From Antrodiella citrinella (lineage: Eukaryota; Basidiomycota; Agaricomycetes; Polyporales; Steccherinaceae), in assembly GCA_004802725.1 (NCBI GenBank), contig SGPM01000082.1:1-64000 (forward strand): DNA of 64,000 nucleotides. Reading direction: 5' to 3'. Positions within the stretch are counted from its first letter, which is position 1. Each line of letters starts with the position of its first letter. Positions 59,705-64,000 of this stretch are shown in pieces. The notes under the pieces are model-generated. The model was given only the letters and a program-made list of their open reading frames with translations, had not been told where the DNA came from and made no database searches. Made by a program: the position numbers and the translations under genes.

Positions 59705-61226
59705 ATGCCTTACTTTTGGGAACCCGGAACGCAATACAACATCGGGGACGAGGTAGAATTTGAGGGTGGGTTGACAGTATGTTCTATCTCGATAGATGAC
59801 CGGGCTAAATGCATGATTACTCTACAGGCTTTACATATAAGATCATCCAACCCCATCAATCGCAGGTTTGTGACCTCCCTTGGTTGATAGGTCTCAATAT
59901 TCAATCCGCGTAGAGCGATTGGACGCCACCAGCGACACCGGCCCTGTGGGCACGTATACCTGTGGGCGACCACCACTACGATGACTTCAACGAGCATGAA
60001 GAAAGGCGACACGAGGAGCGTCGGGAAGAATACCAGTACGAGAAACGAGAGGGTACGTAGTATTGTATGAATAACGTTCAATTGCGCTTACCCTTCTTTT
60101 GCCGACCTTTAGAGAGGGCATGGGATGACCACCAGAACCAAGCCCAAGAGGTGGCAATTCACAGGGAAGAACAGAAGCAGAACTGGTACGACATCACTGA
60201 CGAACGGAAGAAACAGCTGGAGGTTTGTCATGTTATGCATGGAGTCTGGATGTACAATTGACGAAACGAATCATAGATAGGTGGTGGTCTTCTTGTAGGA
60301 GCGGCGGCCATCGGTGCGGGATACCTCGCATACAGGCACCACCAGAAGAGCAAAGAAGAGGTACGGATCTATGTTTTGCAGGGTTAACAGCGTAACGAAT
60401 TGCTTGAGATTCTAGAAACAAGCTGACGTCTGGAGTCTCCAAGCTTGGCTCAAGGACGCTCAATTCCGTACTCAAAAGTACCACCAAGAAGGTCCAAGGG
60501 GTCCTGCCACATGGTTGCTTGTGCAGGGAAAGAACATACCTCAGCTCGCCATTAGGGGCGGCGAGGAAGTTGGTGAACCTCTGTTCATCGCTAGATTCTT
60601 CATTGACGTGAGTGTGACGGTCAATACTTTTTTGTGATGAGAAACTGATAGTCATTTGTTGCAACACTGCAGGGCAGTATCCGTGAGTAGACCGTTGAAT
60701 TTGTGTCCACCACATTCTCACCTTGTGGTTTCAGAGGTCGGGAAAGCCTCCCATCGTTTCGAATTAGGTGCTCTCGTCGGCTATCGCGGTGAAGAAATAC
60801 CAGTATGTACTCTCACCTGACGTGTGGTGACTAATTAATGAGGCAGTCCCCCGTCACGACAGTCGGCAACCTACGAGATCTTGGTTGGTGATCTTCGCAA
60901 TCTGCGATGGGTGAATTGCTACGGCAGACTGGATATCAACCAATTGGGCGGTCGTCCTGTAGAAGGTGGCAAGGAAGCCGACGGTACACCCTTGTTTATT
61001 ATTCAGACACGCTTCGAGGGCGGTGTGCATCCTGGCAAAGTCAGCACCAAGATGGAGGGTAAGTGATTGGTTGCGTTGAGAAATTCTGTATTGAAACCCT
61101 TGTGAAGGTGCCATCATATCTTATGGCGGTCGCGAGCAGCTAGTTCAGGTATGTCTCAAGTGTCTGGATAGCTCCACAGTCGCTCATAGTCACATTTAGG
61201 AGTATCATGTGCTGTGCTACCAGTAG
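59705..61226 (+). CDS. CBM5/12-like plus DM9 (DUF3421) domain protein
   Basis: A two-domain sugar-binding protein seen in Agaricomycetes. ATG 59705 opens MPYFWEPGTQYNIGDEVEF. With the next two short exons it forms a CBM5/12-like domain: GFTYKIIQPHQSQ then SDWTPPATPALW, the aromatic chitin-binding pattern. A charged His/Glu-rich linker (HHYDDFNEHEERRHEERRE) and a possible Gly/Ala-rich membrane segment (GGGLLVGAAAIGAGYLAY) follow. Two DM9 repeats come next: PQLAIRGGEEVGEPLFIARF with GKASHRFELGALVGYRGEE, and RLDINQLGGRPVEGGKEADG with GGVHPGKVSTKMEGAI. It ends YHVLCYQ at 61226. DM9 proteins bind mannose in animals. There is no signal peptide at the N-terminus, so the cellular location is unclear. 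Confidence 0.8.
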
Positions 61227-62128
61227 ACATTTTCCAGTGCGATGAACTCCCAGGGCATCACCCCGCAGGCATCGCCGTATGGACATGACGCTTCGAATCG
61301 CACGCAAGACATCCATTGTACTACGAGCCCTTGTATTTCTATCATGGTTACGACACACAACGTGAAGCAATACCTGTCTACCGTTCCGAAATGATGGCTG
61401 CATGAGTCTTCAGGATCAGGATATAGTACGCGTGCGCGGCATTGCAATGGCTGCTCTTTTGCGAGATTGCGCCAGACGAACATCTCGACAGAATTCGTGG
61501 TATTAGACTAGACCATCACACAACGTTCGAATTCGGTCAGTCCCTTGCATTGCTATGTTTTCTATGTCGAGCATCGTCTAACTTGCGAGATGTTATACTC
61601 CAATCATAGGTAGGTAGTAGTGCAGCCTGTGAAGCACGTCGTTGAATGTTGCGCACTGCTACCAGAAGTGCTTTGACAGACACACCTTCGTCGGCTGCGT
61701 CATTGCCGGATTGAGGTTCGTATTCTCGAGCCTGATGGGTCGGCGTCATCGTGTCCCAGAACTTCCCCTCATGGAGTCCTCTGAGTGTGCTCTGGTGCTT
61801 CAAAGTAGCACTGGGGCGTACTGTCCTTCTGTTTTCCATTCGCTTTCTCAAAGATGGAACGTTCGTTCGCGATCGCATGGTTACAGAAGCTTTCTGAAGC
61901 ACATGGCTGCACTATGTCACACGGGAATTTTGGGTATTCTCCATCTACAGATATCATTATACCATGCTACATCTCCCAGCGACCTTCAAATAGAACCTCG
62001 CCGTCGCTGGCGTTGCTGGATATATAAAGAGGTGGCGGGTATACTTCAGATCCTTTGCCGTGTCAGCCTCCTCGAGCTCGTTGCGGACCGGTACCTCTCC
62101 GGGTTCAGGCCTCCTACCTATGCCCAGC
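61227..62128. other. Intergenic upstream of the PLC-like gene
   Basis: No gene supported. Open frames such as 61642-62250 (plus) read through the promoter and signal peptide of the next gene and are not credible. Confidence 0.4.
62021..62028 (+). promoter_or_regulatory. TATA box of the PLC-like gene
   Basis: TATATAAA lies 108 bp before the ATG at 62129. Confidence 0.55.
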
Positions 62129-63522
62129 ATGCATCCATTTGCTATTGGCTTATTCCTTGTCGCATTCTTCAGCGGAGGCTGGGCTGCTTTCCTTCCTGTG
62201 AAAAGGTAGCCATGTCTCCCCTCGGACGCATGGAATATGAATTTACCTGATCATCCTAGGGCGACAGTCTGCAACGGCCACCCAGAGCTATGCAACCGTA
62301 GCTATGGAAATGTCACGCATCTGGGAGGTATGCTTGCACTCGTCTGATTGTATCTTGAACCTGTCTGACAGTGAAGTAGCTCATGATTCGTTTGCGTTCA
62401 GCGAGGATCCGCTTGCTTGTATGTTCATGATGCTCGGACCCCTCTGCAGTACTGATCACCACTAAATAGTGGCGAGAGATCAAGAAGTGGATATCCCGTC
62501 GCAATTGGATCTGGGGGTTCGCCTACTGCAAGCCCAGTCTCATATGTAAGTAGACCGACTCATCGAGTTTGCTCGGAGTTCACAATACTCACTACGCATG
62601 GTACCAGGAACGACGGCGTGCTTCATTTCTGCCACACTAGTGAGTAGTAGCACGACCTAGTCTTCATATCCTGACTAAAATATCTGCAGGTTGTGTAAGT
62701 GTACATTTCGTCATGGGCAATCGCAGCTGTTGACCTATATGACAGGCTCTCTTTGACGGTGGATCAGTACAAGACTACCTTTCCACTGTCCTCACCTGGT
62801 TGAACTCAAACCCGAACGAGGTTGTCACGTTCATTTTCACCAATCCCGAGAATGTTTCTCTCCCTGATGTCTGGGCTCCAGCGTTCGAGGATTCTGGTAT
62901 CTCAGACCTGCTGTATATTCCTCCCGTTGTGCCCATGAAGCAAAGCGACGTAGGTGGACTCTGCCGCTATCTCAAGTTTATCGTATTGACGCAATGCAGT
63001 GGCCTACCCTCGGCGACCTGATCGACAGTGGGAAGCGCGTCATCGCGTTCCTGGACTTTGGGGCTGAGACAGACAGTGTACCATTTATTCTGCCAGAGTT
63101 CGAGATGGTAAGACGTTGACGCACCAAAGCCACTGAATTTTGCTGAATGACTTCATAGATATGGGAAGACCCATTCAGCGTTACAGACCCTACCTTCCCT
63201 TGCAGTGTTAATCGCATTCAAGGTCCCCTGGCAACAACTGATCACATGTACATGATCAATCACTCCCTCGACATCGATGTCTTTGACACAGGCATCTTGA
63301 TAAGCGACCCGGAGGATGCGCCCACAACCAACGGCGTAACTTCGTGAGTAACCGTTTTCTGACCATTTTCCTCGTCTTGACATGAACATGTTCAGGATCA
63401 TTGCCAATGCCAACGGATGTGCACCGCTGTCCGCCGGGAGAGCTCCGAACTTCGTTCTGCTGGACTACGTCAATATCGGAGAGGGCTTGCAAGCAGTCAA
63501 TCAGCTAAACGGGCTCTCATAA
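62129..63522 (+). CDS. Secreted PLC-like phosphodiesterase (PI-PLC X-box type)
   Basis: Extracellular member of the PLC-like phosphodiesterase superfamily. ATG 62129 encodes a signal peptide (MHPFAIGLFLVAFFSGGWAA) ending near FLPVKR. It is spliced to ATVCNGHPELCNRSYGNVTH, whose four-Cys-type start is usual. The catalytic His pair of the PI-PLC fold is visible in GAHDSFAFSEDPLA and LHFCHTSC. Between them is DIPSQLDLGVRLLQAQSH. Downstream are NPNEVVTFIFTNPENVSL, GKRVIAFLDFGAE and the final VLLDYVNIGEGLQAVNQLN, ending at TAA 63522. Seven or more short introns occur. Lys-Arg after the signal peptide may be a Kex2 site. The substrate is unknown; the Ca-binding residues of eukaryotic PLC are not evident. 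Confidence 0.87.
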
Positions 63523-64000
63523 ACCTGTCCGCGAATCTTTCTACGATCTTACGACGATAGGACTATACCAATTTCATTTGAACTATGATTGCGTGCGATC
63601 GAAATTCTCTCCTGCAGCTGCACTGGGGATTGGCTCGAAAAATATCATGGCCTTCAGATTCATTGGCACATCAGTCCGATAGCCAGTGTTACAAGCAGGA
63701 GAACAACATTCAAAGTGATAGCTGGATGTTCTGTAAGATGCAGAGTCCGTATTTCGATACAATTTGCGATGAAATCAATGCGAGACTGCATCGACGTATT
63801 GTTCCAGCCCCTTGTGTAAAGCCTGATATTGCACTTGCGTGGCCTGGAGATGCTGGATATACTGGTTGAAATATTTGGGTCAGTGACGCAGCCGTCGACG
63901 CACATCATTTGCGACGTACCTCCTCGGAATACCCGACAGACCAATCCTTGATTGTAGTGACATCGTGAACGAGCTAGTCATGGATCCGTCAGATGATCAT
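63523..64000. other. Window end, no supported gene
   Basis: Short frames on both strands only. A minus-strand ATG near 63979 followed by a possible intron could be the start of a small gene, but the frame closes quickly. Confidence 0.3.

Noticed and set aside
61642..62250. 202-codon plus-strand frame before the PLC-like gene
   Set aside because: It overlaps the TATA box and the signal peptide exon of that gene in another frame.
63660..63979. Possible small gene at the right edge, minus strand
   Set aside because: A start and a donor are visible, but the frame after the acceptor closes after about 28 codons and no family is recognised.
1..64000. tRNA, rRNA or CRISPR features
   Set aside because: No cloverleaf box pair, rRNA segment or regularly spaced repeat array was noticed by eye; a tRNA scan would be needed to exclude a tRNA.

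Overview
The window is nuclear DNA of a basidiomycete fungus, very probably an Agaricomycete. Genes are broken by many GT-AG introns of about 50-60 nt, intergenic spaces are short, and the gene families point the same way: a Plavaka-type transposase, basidiomycete F-box and crinkler-like P-loop genes, an opsin-related protein, UstYa/DUF3328, CBM12-DM9 and PLC-like secreted proteins. A few runs of N mark imperfect assembly near 345-357 and 32.8-34.4 kb. Coordinates of spliced genes below are start codon to stop codon; exon joins were read by eye.

Layout. 0-3.2 kb: Plavaka transposase, 5' end outside the window. 3.6-5.2 kb: broken F-box gene (-). 5.7-10.7 kb: ankyrin/RCC1/BTB/BTB protein resembling IBtk (-). 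12.6-14.7 kb: an orphan ORF and a thioesterase-like gene (-). 15.0-21.8 kb: UTP25 and DNA topoisomerase III (+). 22.1-24.9 kb: low-complexity hypothetical (-). 25.4-26.5 kb: opsin-related membrane protein without the retinal lysine (+). 26.9-27.8 kb: unusual secreted repeat protein with Kex2 sites and mini-exons (-). 29.8-32.8 kb: PEP carboxykinase and an Emi1/DUF3128 twin-CX9C protein (+). 33.5-35.3 kb: damaged P-loop gene (-). 35.7-39.0 kb: MCM2 (-). 39.2-49.8 kb: the Mediator subunits MED14 (+) and MED12 (-), tail to tail. 50.4-53.0 kb: a small secreted precursor with a duplicated exon (-) head to head with a UstYa-family oxidase (+). 53.2-63.5 kb: DAD2, SCYL1-like pseudokinase, aldo-keto reductase, CBM12-DM9 protein and PLC-like phosphodiesterase.

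Most of the window is housekeeping: replication (MCM2, TOP3), ribosome biogenesis (UTP25), transcription (MED12, MED14), kinetochore (DAD2), gluconeogenesis (PEPCK). The most interesting part is 50.4-53.0 kb. It has the minimal form of a dikaritin (ustiloxin-type) RiPP locus: a signal-peptide precursor with a repeated Tyr-containing segment beside a UstYa-type enzyme carrying both His/Cys motifs. The two repeats differ only at synonymous sites across 16 codons, which argues that the peptide itself is under selection. A second Kex2-repeat gene at 26.9-27.8 kb, with 27-nt phase-symmetric exons, may be another peptide precursor but has two compensating frame breaks.
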